Assembly (NCBI RefSeq): GCF_003712195.1
Contig: NZ_RDSD01000026.1
Span: forward strand, 1 to 58,303
Origin: Proteiniphilum sp. X52
Lineage (GTDB): Bacteria; Bacteroidota; Bacteroidia; Bacteroidales; Dysgonomonadaceae
Reading direction: 5' to 3'
Length of the DNA stretch: 58,303 bases
Under the pieces are notes generated by a model. It saw nothing but the letters and a program-made list of their open reading frames with translations, was not told the DNA's origin and did not search any database. Numbering within the stretch: position 1 is the stretch's first letter; each line of letters begins with the position of its first letter. Shown in pieces: positions 35,666-44,507 of this stretch. A program made the translations under genes and the position numbers.

Positions 35666-36880
35666 TTACTCCTGCTGCCGGTCGAGCCGCATGGCCGAGG
35701 GGGTGAGGAAAGCCGCAACCCCAATTATAAGGATGATGATCCCCGATAGGATAAAAGAAGTGGTGAGTCCCAGTCCGTCGGCAAGGAATCCGATCCCGAT
35801 CAATCCCAACATGGCCGGGATAAGGCTGAAAGTGAAGAACATGGAGAAAACTCTCCCCAGCGCCGCCGGCTCTATCTTTGTCTGTAGAAGGCCGGTAAAT
35901 GCCGCGTTGTACACGGCGCCTGAAACACCCCCGATCGCGGTCAGCACGGCAAACCCCACGTACCCGTCGGACGATAGGATGCCGGACAACAGAAAGGTGA
36001 GTCCGCACAAAAGGTACATCCAGTTTACCAATGCAACGCGGTTGACCTTGTAGACCTTCGCTCCCATGATAGCGCCCCCCGCCAACGCGCCCACACTCCA
36101 TATCGCTTCTATGATGCCCGCCTGGAATTCTGTCCCTTTGAAATACTCCAGCGTCATCAGGGGGAACAGTACGCTAATAGGAACCAGGAAGAATGCCACC
36201 AGTACGGAATATAGGAAAACAAGGCTTAATCCCCTGTTCCTGAGTATGATCATGGCCCCCTCTTTCATTTCCTTTAAAATATTCCTCTCTTTTCCTTCTT
36301 CTTTTTCCGGATTGGGTATATGCACAAAGAAAAGCGATGCGACTGCCAGCAAAGCGCCTGCTACGTCGAATAGAAGGACATATTCTATATCCCATATGGT
36401 TATCAGCATGGCGCCAAGGGCAGGGCCGGCAATCTGACTGACCGAGGCGATGATCTGGTTTACCCCCGCGACGCGGGTCAACTGGTCCGTGGGAGCAAGC
36501 AAAGGCACTGAAGCCTGCATCGCCGGCATATGGAAGGCCGAACCTATTGAACGCAGCCCCAGCAGAGCGAATATATGCCATATCCGTGCAATATCAAGCC
36601 AGAAGAGGGTTGCCAGCGCCAGTGTGCACAACGCGATGAAGGAGTCGGCAAGCATCATGATCCGTTTACGGTCCCAGCGATCGATCAATGCCCCGGTAAA
36701 TGGGCCGATCAGTGATTGAGGGAGTAGCCCCGCGATAGCTGCCCATGCCAGCATCTCGGCGGAGCCGGTTTGCAGGCTGAGCCATATAATGACGGCGAAA
36801 TTGACCAGGCTGCTGGTCAGTATGGAGAAAAACTGGCCACTCCAGATGATCGCAAAGGCTCTCTTCCAATGATTATCCAT
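35666..36880 (-). CDS. MFS transporter (drug-efflux-like)
   Basis: This 404-residue inner-membrane protein has twelve hydrophobic segments. Family marks are SGQFFSILTSSLVNFAVIIW (helix 1), GLLPQSLIGPFTGALIDRWDRKRIMMLAD (the MFS DRxGRK-like loop between helices 2 and 3), a central charged loop at about 195-215 (IPNPEKEEGKERNILKE), and SAVYNAAFTGLLQ-like helix 10. It resembles the MFS_3/enterobactin-exporter and macrolide-efflux group. The substrate is unknown. It is transcribed alone from a -7 box (TACTTTTG at 36934-36941). Confidence 0.9.
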   Translation of the reverse strand: MDNHWKRAFAIIWSGQFFSILTSSLVNFAVIIWLSLQTGSAEMLAWAAIAGLLPQSLIGPFTGALIDRWDRKRIMMLADSFIALCTLALATLFWLDIARIWHIFALLGLRSIGSAFHMPAMQASVPLLAPTDQLTRVAGVNQIIASVSQIAGPALGAMLITIWDIEYVLLFDVAGALLAVASLFFVHIPNPEKEEGKERNILKEMKEGAMIILRNRGLSLVFLYSVLVAFFLVPISVLFPLMTLEYFKGTEFQAGIIEAIWSVGALAGGAIMGAKVYKVNRVALVNWMYLLCGLTFLLSGILSSDGYVGFAVLTAIGGVSGAVYNAAFTGLLQTKIEPAALGRVFSMFFTFSLIPAMLGLIGIGFLADGLGLTTSFILSGIIILIIGVAAFLTPSAMRLDRQQE

Positions 36881-36933
36881 TCTGTTTGATTATAAAGACT
36901 GCCATTATAGTGAACGATAGTGTTATAACGGCA

Positions 36934-36941
36934 CAAAAGTA
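36934..36941 (-). promoter_or_regulatory. -7 element of the MFS gene
   Basis: TACTTTTG on the minus strand lies 54 bases upstream of the start. No clear -33 element was found. Confidence 0.4.
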
Positions 36942-37118
36942 ATAACAGTTTATGGATTGACAGAATTTAGGGAAATAAAACCGGTCGATTGAGATTTTTT
37001 ATCTATTTACACCATCATTCCATATTGCATGGATTGTTGTCTTTTTTCCGTGAATGACGCCTTCCAAATGCATACAAATATACCCATACCGGATTATGAT
37101 GTCACGGAAGTTATGAAA

Positions 37119-37151
37119 TTTGGACAATGCGAAAAAAAAATACTATATTTG
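37119..37151 (+). promoter_or_regulatory. Promoter of the TPR membrane regulator
   Basis: TTTG (37119-37122) and TATATTTG (37144-37151) are separated by 21 bases, a full Bacteroidetes promoter. The predicted start of transcription is about 20 bases before ATG 37179 and excludes the earlier in-frame ATG at 37029. Confidence 0.7.
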
Positions 37152-37178
37152 TATTCTTTTTCATTTGAGATTATAATA

Positions 37179-38852
37179 ATGCGGCGCGTGTTCATTCTTT
37201 CGCTGTTTTTGGTTTGCCTTGTTATCTGTAATTCTTGCAGGAACAAGGCTGATGAACGTATGTATCAATGGTTGTGTTATTGGGACAGTATGGTGGATAG
37301 TGTGCCGCAACTTGTGTCGGACAGCCTGCTGAGAGTTGATCCTGAAGGTCTGAATCGATCTAACAGGGCTTATCACGGCCTGTTAAAGGTGATATCGGAC
37401 GATAAGACCTATGTCAATTTCGCCAGCGACTCCCTGATAAACGCTGTCACCGATCACTATCGGCTTCACGATCCCAGAAACAGGAATTATATCCGCTCCC
37501 TGGCCTATCAGGGTATTGTCCGGACACGGATGGGGGTAAAAGACAGCACGGTGTATGAACCGCTCAGGGAAGCAGGTAAATTGTTTGCCTCGATGGCTAA
37601 TCCGGATCCTTCGTTGGGATACCTGATCAACTATTTCCTTGGAAATATCCATTACAACAACCGGAATTACGCGTCGGCGGACGAGTACTTCCGTAAGACC
37701 CTCGACTATGCCCTTGAAGAGAGAGACTCCATCCACCTGTTCGATACCTACCTGGCGCTCTACTGGAATGAGATGGAACAAGAGAGATTTGCCAGAGGCA
37801 AGTTATACCTGGATACCCTCTCGTCCTTTTATAGCCGGTTGCCCGGGAAGGATTATTTTATCCTGAACGCGCAATCCATTTATTATGACGTGATAGGTGA
37901 ACCGGAAAAAGCATTGGAACGGGAAAAGACCAAACTCCTTTTGTACAGAAATCAGGAGGAAAGTATTGAACTCTCGAGAGTCTATTATAATATTTCCTAT
38001 AGATATGTCGGGCTCGAACAGTTGGATAGCGCCATGTTGTACGCGCAGATGGCAATAGATTGTATTGAAGATCCGTCTTTTATGCAGAATTATCTTTATT
38101 ACCATAATGTAGCCAATATTGCCGAGAAACAGGGTAATTTTACCCTCTCCAACCAATATTTGAAAAGTGCATTCGAACTCTATAATAAATCCATTAGCGA
38201 CCGATTGGATACCCAGATCGCGGAACTGGAAAAGAAATACGACCTGTCGGAGGCGGAGAACGAGGTGCTCAGGGCCCGCCAGCAGAGTCTTCTTGTGATT
38301 ATCGGCGCGTTGATGCTGGTGATCGTGCTGGTCTTTATCCTGATGTACGCCTGGAAAGTAAGGCGAACCGCCCGGTTGAAACTGTTGAATGCCGAGTACA
38401 AGATGCGGCAGCAGGAACTGCAGGCCAAGATATTAAGGGAAGAGGCGGGCAAGCGCAAATGGCTGCTGCAACTCTACAGCCATATCTCGGGCAGGCTTGC
38501 ATTCCTGCAGGGGGAAATTGAGACGCTTACCCAACGTTATATCTCTTCCCACCCGAAGGTTTACCGTGAGATGGAGAAAATATTGAAAAATACCGACACC
38601 GATTTGCGGGATATAACCAAAGCTGTCGCAACGGACGATGAAACTTTTTATGCCTATACCCGCCTGAAAGACGAAGAGGGCATATTGAATACTACCGAAA
38701 AAATGTTGCTGATGCTCCTGGCATGCGACGCAGATAACCGTCAGCTGGCTACTTTTATGAATACCAGTATGGAAAGTGTCAGGGTGAGAAAATCGCAACT
38801 TAAAAGAAAAATGCAGGAAAAAAATATGGATACGAGCCTGTTCCATGAGTGA
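37179..38852 (+). CDS. TPR-containing membrane protein with C-terminal HTH-like domain (transcriptional regulator type)
   Basis: This is a 557-residue protein. An N-terminal signal with a possible lipobox (Cys20 in CNSC) leads into a TPR-rich domain (about 30-350) on the outer side. A membrane helix (about 369-393) and a basic, coiled-coil cytoplasmic stretch (about 395-470) follow. The C-terminal part (about 503-548, TEKMLLMLLACDADNRQLATF then SMESVRVRKSQLKRKM) looks like a LuxR-like helix-turn-helix. This layout recurs in Bacteroidetes one-component regulators that sense a periplasmic signal and act on DNA. The ORF beginning at 37029 is rejected because a good promoter overlaps it. Target genes are unknown. 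Confidence 0.85.
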   Translation: MRRVFILSLFLVCLVICNSCRNKADERMYQWLCYWDSMVDSVPQLVSDSLLRVDPEGLNRSNRAYHGLLKVISDDKTYVNFASDSLINAVTDHYRLHDPRNRNYIRSLAYQGIVRTRMGVKDSTVYEPLREAGKLFASMANPDPSLGYLINYFLGNIHYNNRNYASADEYFRKTLDYALEERDSIHLFDTYLALYWNEMEQERFARGKLYLDTLSSFYSRLPGKDYFILNAQSIYYDVIGEPEKALEREKTKLLLYRNQEESIELSRVYYNISYRYVGLEQLDSAMLYAQMAIDCIEDPSFMQNYLYYHNVANIAEKQGNFTLSNQYLKSAFELYNKSISDRLDTQIAELEKKYDLSEAENEVLRARQQSLLVIIGALMLVIVLVFILMYAWKVRRTARLKLLNAEYKMRQQELQAKILREEAGKRKWLLQLYSHISGRLAFLQGEIETLTQRYISSHPKVYREMEKILKNTDTDLRDITKAVATDDETFYAYTRLKDEEGILNTTEKMLLMLLACDADNRQLATFMNTSMESVRVRKSQLKRKMQEKNMDTSLFHE

Positions 38853-39033
38853 AAATACCGGAAAGTGCCGTTAAATCTCTTCTCTTAAATTCATTGATAA
38901 TCAATTGTTTGAATTCTTTTTGGCCGTTAAATTCCCGGCGGGGTATTGTTTTTTCTGTCGTTACTCTGTTATTTTGTGTCGGTAATCCATAATTAATTTC
39001 AAACAAAGTATCATTATTTAAAAAAGAATGGAT

Positions 39034-39444
39034 ATGAAAAAGACAATGGGGGTATTTTTCCTTATTACAATGTGTAGTGCGTTTCTGTTTTCAGTCTCCG
39101 CACAAAGCCAACTTTCGGACAGGATTAATTTGAGCCGCGAAGGAGGCACTACCCGAAGTGCAAGCGCGATGAGCAGCACGCTCGGCGTTCAACCTGCGGA
39201 ACCGGTTGTGGAAGCATTCAATTCCCAAAGCGTGATTTCCATATCCGTACAGAACTATCGTGGTGGCGCATGGGTTGAGATCATCGGCCCGAGGGAAGTA
39301 AGGCAGAGTTATATCGAAGTGTATGACATGGGTTTTGGTGTAGTGAATCTTTCCGGCCTGCGCGCAGGACAATACACCATACGTATCACACTCGGATCGG
39401 AAGTATATACGGGCACATTTAAAAAAGCATCTTATGGACGCTAA
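39034..39444 (+). CDS. Small secreted protein, DUF3244-like
   Basis: This 136-residue protein has a signal peptide (MKKTMGVFFLITMCSAFLFSVSAQ). The C-terminal half (about 65-136) carries the DUF3244 pattern: a beta strand region WVEIIGPREVRQSYIEVYD, then VVNLSGLRAGQYTIRITLG and a final YTGTFKK. These domains resemble sortable C-terminal (type A) Ig-like modules, but the protein is short. It overlaps the next gene (AraC-type) by 11 bases, so the two are translationally linked. An ATG two codons upstream (39028) is also possible. Its role is unknown. Confidence 0.75.
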   Translation: MKKTMGVFFLITMCSAFLFSVSAQSQLSDRINLSREGGTTRSASAMSSTLGVQPAEPVVEAFNSQSVISISVQNYRGGAWVEIIGPREVRQSYIEVYDMGFGVVNLSGLRAGQYTIRITLGSEVYTGTFKKASYGR

Positions 39445-39910
39445 GGCTAAAATAAACAAAGAAGAGGTACGCAAATATCTGCTGACGGATGTGGCATCAT
39501 GCACATTTACTTTTTCTGACGGGTTGAAGAGCAAGGTCACTCCATCGCCCGACAATGAGATCGTACTTGTGAAACTGATCCCGCGTACTTCAAAATCAAA
39601 ACGCTTTGAGGATAATGTGCTGAGCAATTACTCTTCGGCAAGAAATATGAATGAACTGGCTAGACTCTGTAAATATGACTGCCTAAGGACATTTACTCGC
39701 CACTTCAAGAAATGCTTCGGACAAACGCCCTATCAGTGGATGCTCGATCGTAAAATGGAAGAGATACAGTCTCTGGTGCTTAACTCTGACATTAGTATTA
39801 CCGAGATATCCAGGATATATGACTTCAAAAGCGTGTCGCATTTAGTGAACGCATATAGTAAGAGATTTGGTATTTCACCGTATAAAAGCAGGTTCTCGAA
39901 TGCTATCTGA
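39434..39910 (+). CDS. AraC-family HTH regulator, short form
   Basis: This 158-residue protein has an unusual N-terminal region of about 65 residues (KEEVRKYLLTDVASCTFTF and KVTPSPDNEIVLVKLIP) with no cupin sensor, followed by the two AraC helix-turn-helix motifs (about 68-155: NELARLCKYDCLRTFTRHFKK, FGQTPYQW, ITEISRIYDFKSVSHLVNAYSKRFG). It should bind DNA in the cytoplasm. The gene starts inside the 3' end of the secreted-protein gene, which suggests shared control. The ending is set by a bidirectional terminator. Confidence 0.85.
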   Translation: MDAKAKINKEEVRKYLLTDVASCTFTFSDGLKSKVTPSPDNEIVLVKLIPRTSKSKRFEDNVLSNYSSARNMNELARLCKYDCLRTFTRHFKKCFGQTPYQWMLDRKMEEIQSLVLNSDISITEISRIYDFKSVSHLVNAYSKRFGISPYKSRFSNAI

Positions 39911-39982
39911 CTTAATCCTTTAATGCAGGCACAATCTTCGAATAGGTTTTGATTACTATTTCTTTGTGTGTCGGTGAAATCA

Positions 39983-40014
39983 AAAAAGCGCCACTCGTGA
40001 GGAGGGCGCTTTTT
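39983..40014. terminator. Bidirectional terminator between AraC and glucan phosphorylase genes
   Basis: A 10-base-pair stem (aaaaagcgcc 39983-39992, ggcgcttttt 40005-40014) has A-run and T-run flanks, so it serves both convergent genes. Confidence 0.88.
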
Positions 40015-40034
40015 CGTTTTGTGACACAGGTTGG

Positions 40035-42599
40035 TCATATCCAACGCATATATGCGAAATCCATTCTGTGGGGCAAATCGGGATGTTTGGGATATACCCG
40101 CAAGCCATACTGGTGCGTACCCGGATCGTTCAACGCTTTGCGTGCTTCGAAATAAAGCAGTGATCCTTCGGTCTTGACAAGATCGAGCTCATAGGACTGT
40201 ACAAACTGAGGCTCATTATTCATCGTGTCATGGTCTACCACCACACATTCCACACCCAGGTCGCATTTCAGGTCTTTTCTGTCGATTACAACCTGTCCGA
40301 AGACTTCATTGTGGCCATTGTTGAAATTGGCCTTCTGATTGGGATTGAATTCTAATTTGACTACCTCAAAGTGATCCCACTTCGATACCGTATCTGTTTT
40401 CCATTCCACGATCTCTTTGGCTTTCGCGTAGCCGTTCTCCTGAAGCAGGCGCGAACGCTTGGCCAGTTTGTTGTAGAAACGGTCGAAATAATCATCCATC
40501 ATTCGTTTGGTGGTGAAGTGGGGCGCTATTTCTGCCATCGACTTCTTGATGTATTGTATCCACTCGTGCGAGTAACCATTGCTGTTATGCGCGTAATAGA
40601 GCGGAATGATCTCGTTTTCAAGCAGAGAGTAGATGGTGGAGGCATCCAGTTCATCCTGGTAATACTGGTTGTCATAAGTCCTTTCGTCGGTCAACGCCCA
40701 GCCGGCACCCTCTTTGTAACCTTCATACCACCATCCGTCGAGCACCGACAGGTTCAATACACCGTTCATCTCAGCTTTTTCTCCCGATGTTCCCGATGCT
40801 TCCTGCGCGCGGGTGGGGGTATTCAGCCAGATATCCACACCTGATACCAGTCGTTTTGCCAAACGCATATCGTAATTTTCCAGAAAGATAATCTTGCCCA
40901 GAAATTCCGGTCGACGCGATATCTCCACAATCTGTTTGATCAATCCTTGCCCTCCCCCGTCGGCAGGATGTGCTTTCCCCGCAAAAATAAACTGTACCGG
41001 ATATTTTGGGTTATTTACAATCTTCGACAGACGCTCGAGGTCGGTAAATAGCAGGTGCGCCCGCTTATAAGTGGCAAAACGGCGGGAGAAGCCTATCAGC
41101 AATGCGTTGGGATTGACCTCTTCCAGCATGTTCATAATTCTTGAAGGGGCTGCCTGGTTTTTGAGCCATCCCTCTTTGAATTCAACCTGGATATAATCTA
41201 CCAGCTTCTTTTTCAGATGCATGCGGAGTTTCCACAACTCGTCGTCACTCACGTTATAGATATTTTTCCAGATTTCGGTATTTGACTGGTCTTTGTAAAA
41301 CGACTCGCCGAAATATTTTTCATAGAGTGCCTTTACCGAAGAGGTCGCCCAGCTGGGCAGGTGAACGCCGTTGGTCACATAACCCACATGCAACTCTTCC
41401 GGGAAATAACCTTTCCACACAGGCTGGAACATTTTTTGCGAGACAGTGCCATGAAGTTTGCTTACACCATTGGCTTCCTGCGCGGTATTCAACGCGAATA
41501 CGCTCATGGAAAACTTTTCATGCGACCCGGGATTGTCGCGTCCCATATCCATAAATTGTTGCCAAGGAATACCGATACTTTGTATCATGGGTGCCATGTA
41601 TTTGGTAATCAGAGGCTCATCGAAATAGTCGTGACCTGCCGGCACCGGTGTATGAACCGTATAGAGCGATGATGCGCGCACCACCTCTAACGCTTCCTGA
41701 AATGAAAGTCCCTCTTCAACCACGTAATCTCGCAAACGTTGAATGTTGATGAAGGCGGCATGGCCCTCATTCATGTGATAGACATCTTTGCGGATGCCGA
41801 GTTTCTTCAGCAGCAATATCCCGCCGACGCCCAGCAGAAACTCCTGTTTCATTCGATTTTCCCAGTCCCCTCCATACAACTGATGAGTGATGGGGCGGTC
41901 ATACTCGCTGTTATGTTCGATGTCGGTGTCCATCAGGTAGAGGTTAATGCGTCCTACAGCCACTTTCCACACATTTGAATAGATCGGGCGGTCGTGGAAG
42001 GGCACTTCCAGTATCATGGGAGATCCGTCTTGGTTCATCACCTGGGTGATGGGGAGATTTCCAAAATTCTGCGCTTCGTAATTGGCGATCTGCTGTCCCT
42101 CCACCGAGAGGGTTTGCGTGAAGTAGCCATAACGGTATAGAAATCCAACCGCGGTCATATCCACATTACTGTCGCTTGCCTCCTTCAGGTAATCTCCGGC
42201 CAGGATTCCCAAACCACCGGAATAGATCTTTAAGACATGCGATAACCCGTATTCCATGCTGAAGTAGGCCACACTCGGCCGTTCACTGTTGTGCGGGACA
42301 CCCATATAATCTTTGAACTGCTCATAGACACGCTGGATGCGTTCCATAAACTCATTGTCTTTCAGTATATTTTCAGTGACTTCCGAGCGTAAATTTTGTA
42401 ATAATACGACCGGATTTTTTCCACTCTTTTCCCATTCCTGCGGGTCTAAGACCTCGAAGATGGCTTTTGCCTCTTCATTCCATACCCACCATAGGTTATG
42501 GGCAATTTCCTCCAGCGGACGTAGCTGCTCAGGCAATTCGGCGCCTACATGGATATCTTTCCAGATAGGAGAGTTTGAATAACTTGACTGAATGATCAT
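40035..42599 (-). CDS. glgP: Alpha-glucan phosphorylase (GT35, short bacterial type)
   Basis: This 854-residue enzyme releases glucose 1-phosphate from glycogen or other alpha-1,4-glucans. The N-terminal domain (DUF3417-like, [20 protein letters not shown]) and the phosphate/PLP region ([14 protein letters not shown], with the PLP-linked lysine, then [13 protein letters not shown]) are clear. The family normally has EASGTSGMKAAMNG, so the M-to-E change beside the PLP lysine is a small variation. It is downstream of the glycogen synthase gene (123-base gap), which pairs synthesis with breakdown. Confidence 0.95.
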   Translation of the reverse strand: MIIQSSYSNSPIWKDIHVGAELPEQLRPLEEIAHNLWWVWNEEAKAIFEVLDPQEWEKSGKNPVVLLQNLRSEVTENILKDNEFMERIQRVYEQFKDYMGVPHNSERPSVAYFSMEYGLSHVLKIYSGGLGILAGDYLKEASDSNVDMTAVGFLYRYGYFTQTLSVEGQQIANYEAQNFGNLPITQVMNQDGSPMILEVPFHDRPIYSNVWKVAVGRINLYLMDTDIEHNSEYDRPITHQLYGGDWENRMKQEFLLGVGGILLLKKLGIRKDVYHMNEGHAAFINIQRLRDYVVEEGLSFQEALEVVRASSLYTVHTPVPAGHDYFDEPLITKYMAPMIQSIGIPWQQFMDMGRDNPGSHEKFSMSVFALNTAQEANGVSKLHGTVSQKMFQPVWKGYFPEELHVGYVTNGVHLPSWATSSVKALYEKYFGESFYKDQSNTEIWKNIYNVSDDELWKLRMHLKKKLVDYIQVEFKEGWLKNQAAPSRIMNMLEEVNPNALLIGFSRRFATYKRAHLLFTDLERLSKIVNNPKYPVQFIFAGKAHPADGGGQGLIKQIVEISRRPEFLGKIIFLENYDMRLAKRLVSGVDIWLNTPTRAQEASGTSGEKAEMNGVLNLSVLDGWWYEGYKEGAGWALTDERTYDNQYYQDELDASTIYSLLENEIIPLYYAHNSNGYSHEWIQYIKKSMAEIAPHFTTKRMMDDYFDRFYNKLAKRSRLLQENGYAKAKEIVEWKTDTVSKWDHFEVVKLEFNPNQKANFNNGHNEVFGQVVIDRKDLKCDLGVECVVVDHDTMNNEPQFVQSYELDLVKTEGSLLYFEARKALNDPGTHQYGLRVYPKHPDLPHRMDFAYMRWI

Positions 42600-42722
42600 T
42601 GCTGTTATTTTTATTTTCTTTTATATTTACTGTTTTAATAATAATCGCGCAAAAAACGAACAAAATATCCTATAGAATCCGCTTTTTTGTGATTTTATTT
42701 CTATACGGCAAGTATAACGCTT

Positions 42723-44435
42723 TTATTCTATTTTAAGTTTATAACGATACGATAATCTGATAAATGAGTTATGCAATGCTTTGCGATAAGCTTCCTCGTA
42801 ATAGCGGATGAAATGTGCCCAGTCTGCCCTATCTGCCAGGGCAGCCGCGCTTTGCCTCAATAATTTCACCTGCTCGTTGCTTTTTAGTGACAGGTCATGG
42901 ATGATTGCGGCAATTTCTTCCGCCACTTCCGCATAGTTATCATCGTCACGGTGGATTACCTCTATACCGTCGCCAATTCCTTCTTTCTTGTCACCCTCCT
43001 TTTTAGCCCAAACGCCAAATCCCGCCAATGTTGTGGTGATAGTGGGCACAGAAAAAGCCACGCTCTCATGGGGTGTGTAACCCCATGGTTCGTAATAAGA
43101 GGGAAAAACCGACATGTCGAACCCGATCAGCAGATCATAATAGGGAAGATTGAAAATTCCATCGTCTCCATTCAAATAGGAAGGAACAAAGATCATTTTC
43201 ACCCTCTCTTTCTCCGCATTACAAAATCCCAAATGCCTGATCTGGTTCATCACCATATCGTGCTGTGGTTCCATCAGTTCGTGGGTGGTAAACGGACAGT
43301 CTGAAGAAGTGCTTTCCATGGACGAGTTCCCCGTTTGTGCGGGGTTATCTTCCCAAAGACGCGCCTGAAGGTCTTTCCGCGGCCCTTTCACCCAACCGGG
43401 CACCATGATGAAGGCGACGACGTCTTTTGTCTGTTGCGGCATTTTCCGCAGCAGGTTCATGGCATCGATAAATAGGTCGATACCTTTGTTTTTGTATTCA
43501 TACCTGCCGCTGGTCGCTATCAGCAAGGCGTCAGGATGAATAGTATGTCCCACCATCTTCTCGGCCACGTTGAGCAGCATCTTTCGTGCCTTTTTTCGTG
43601 CCCGGCTGTGATGGGCCCCTTTGGGGATAAAATCTTTTTCGAACCCGTTGGGGGTGACCACATCAGGCTGTCGCTGCAGAAGGTGCGCGCATTCTGCCGC
43701 AGTGATATCACTCACGGTGGTGAAGCAGTCGACATGCCGCGCGGCTTTCTTCTCGATGGAATGCTTGGCCGTCATGTTCAATTTGCGCGCCATCTGGTCG
43801 CCGTTATACACTTGCAGATGATCATACAACGGAAGATGGTTGCCGGCAATTGAGCGGCCGATGGAGGTGGCATGGGTGGTGAAGAGGGTGGCGATCTTGG
43901 GCACATGCTTTCTGACATAAAGCGCTGTGGCACCTGTCATCCATTCGTTGAAGTGGGCGATCACATTCTCTGCTTCCAGATGATGGAAACGGTAAAAGCT
44001 CTCGATCACCAGTCCCGCGGCATAGGCGAACATGGTCGCTTCGTGATAGTCGCCATAGGCGGCAATCGAGTCAACACCGTAATCCATCCACATTTCTGTG
44101 TAGATGTCGTTTTGTTTTTCAAAAAACGCATTGAATCTCACCAGAAAGACGATCGGTTCTCCGGGTACTTTCCAGCGGCCGATCCGAATAGGCAGGTGCT
44201 GATTGATCGCGGCGAACTCACGCCATGACGAAAAGAGGGTTTCATCTTCCCTGAACCAGGGACTTTCCTGTTCTCCCCATACATCGGGGCCGATGAAGAA
44301 GATACGGTCTTTATGAATTTTCTGTAGAATATTGGCTCGTGTGGACAAGACGGTGTAAATACCGCCCACTTTGTTGCACACTTCCCAACTCACCTCGAAG
44401 AGGTAATCAGGTGTGCACCTGGCATCTATCTCCAT
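42723..44435 (-). CDS. Glycogen synthase (GT3-like)
   Basis: This 570-residue glycosyltransferase has the eukaryote-like GT3 start (FEVSWEVCNKVGGIYTVLSTRA) and a C-terminal half with SVFPSYYEPWGYTPHESVAFSVPTITT, holding the conserved Glu that contacts the donor sugar. It would transfer glucose from UDP- or ADP-glucose to a glucan. This differs from the GT5 type (GlgA) of Proteobacteria. The gene is divergent from mfd, with overlapping promoters. A phosphorylase follows, so both are probably one transcription unit. Confidence 0.9.
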   Translation of the reverse strand: MEIDARCTPDYLFEVSWEVCNKVGGIYTVLSTRANILQKIHKDRIFFIGPDVWGEQESPWFREDETLFSSWREFAAINQHLPIRIGRWKVPGEPIVFLVRFNAFFEKQNDIYTEMWMDYGVDSIAAYGDYHEATMFAYAAGLVIESFYRFHHLEAENVIAHFNEWMTGATALYVRKHVPKIATLFTTHATSIGRSIAGNHLPLYDHLQVYNGDQMARKLNMTAKHSIEKKAARHVDCFTTVSDITAAECAHLLQRQPDVVTPNGFEKDFIPKGAHHSRARKKARKMLLNVAEKMVGHTIHPDALLIATSGRYEYKNKGIDLFIDAMNLLRKMPQQTKDVVAFIMVPGWVKGPRKDLQARLWEDNPAQTGNSSMESTSSDCPFTTHELMEPQHDMVMNQIRHLGFCNAEKERVKMIFVPSYLNGDDGIFNLPYYDLLIGFDMSVFPSYYEPWGYTPHESVAFSVPTITTTLAGFGVWAKKEGDKKEGIGDGIEVIHRDDDNYAEVAEEIAAIIHDLSLKSNEQVKLLRQSAAALADRADWAHFIRYYEEAYRKALHNSFIRLSYRYKLKIE

Positions 44436-44460
44436 ATCTAATTATTTTCTTGTCTCTGGG

Positions 44461-44497
44461 GTACAAAGATACTAAAAAAATTGGCTTATCTTTGCAC
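44461..44497. promoter_or_regulatory. Divergent promoters for glycogen synthase (minus) and mfd (plus)
   Basis: Two TATCTTTG -7 boxes face away from each other: minus strand at 44464-44471 and plus strand at 44487-44494. Together they form an inverted repeat (GTACAAAGATA ... TATCTTTGCAC). Each polymerase footprint would cover the other box. Confidence 0.6.
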
Positions 44498-44507
44498 TTT
44501 CTTCTGA

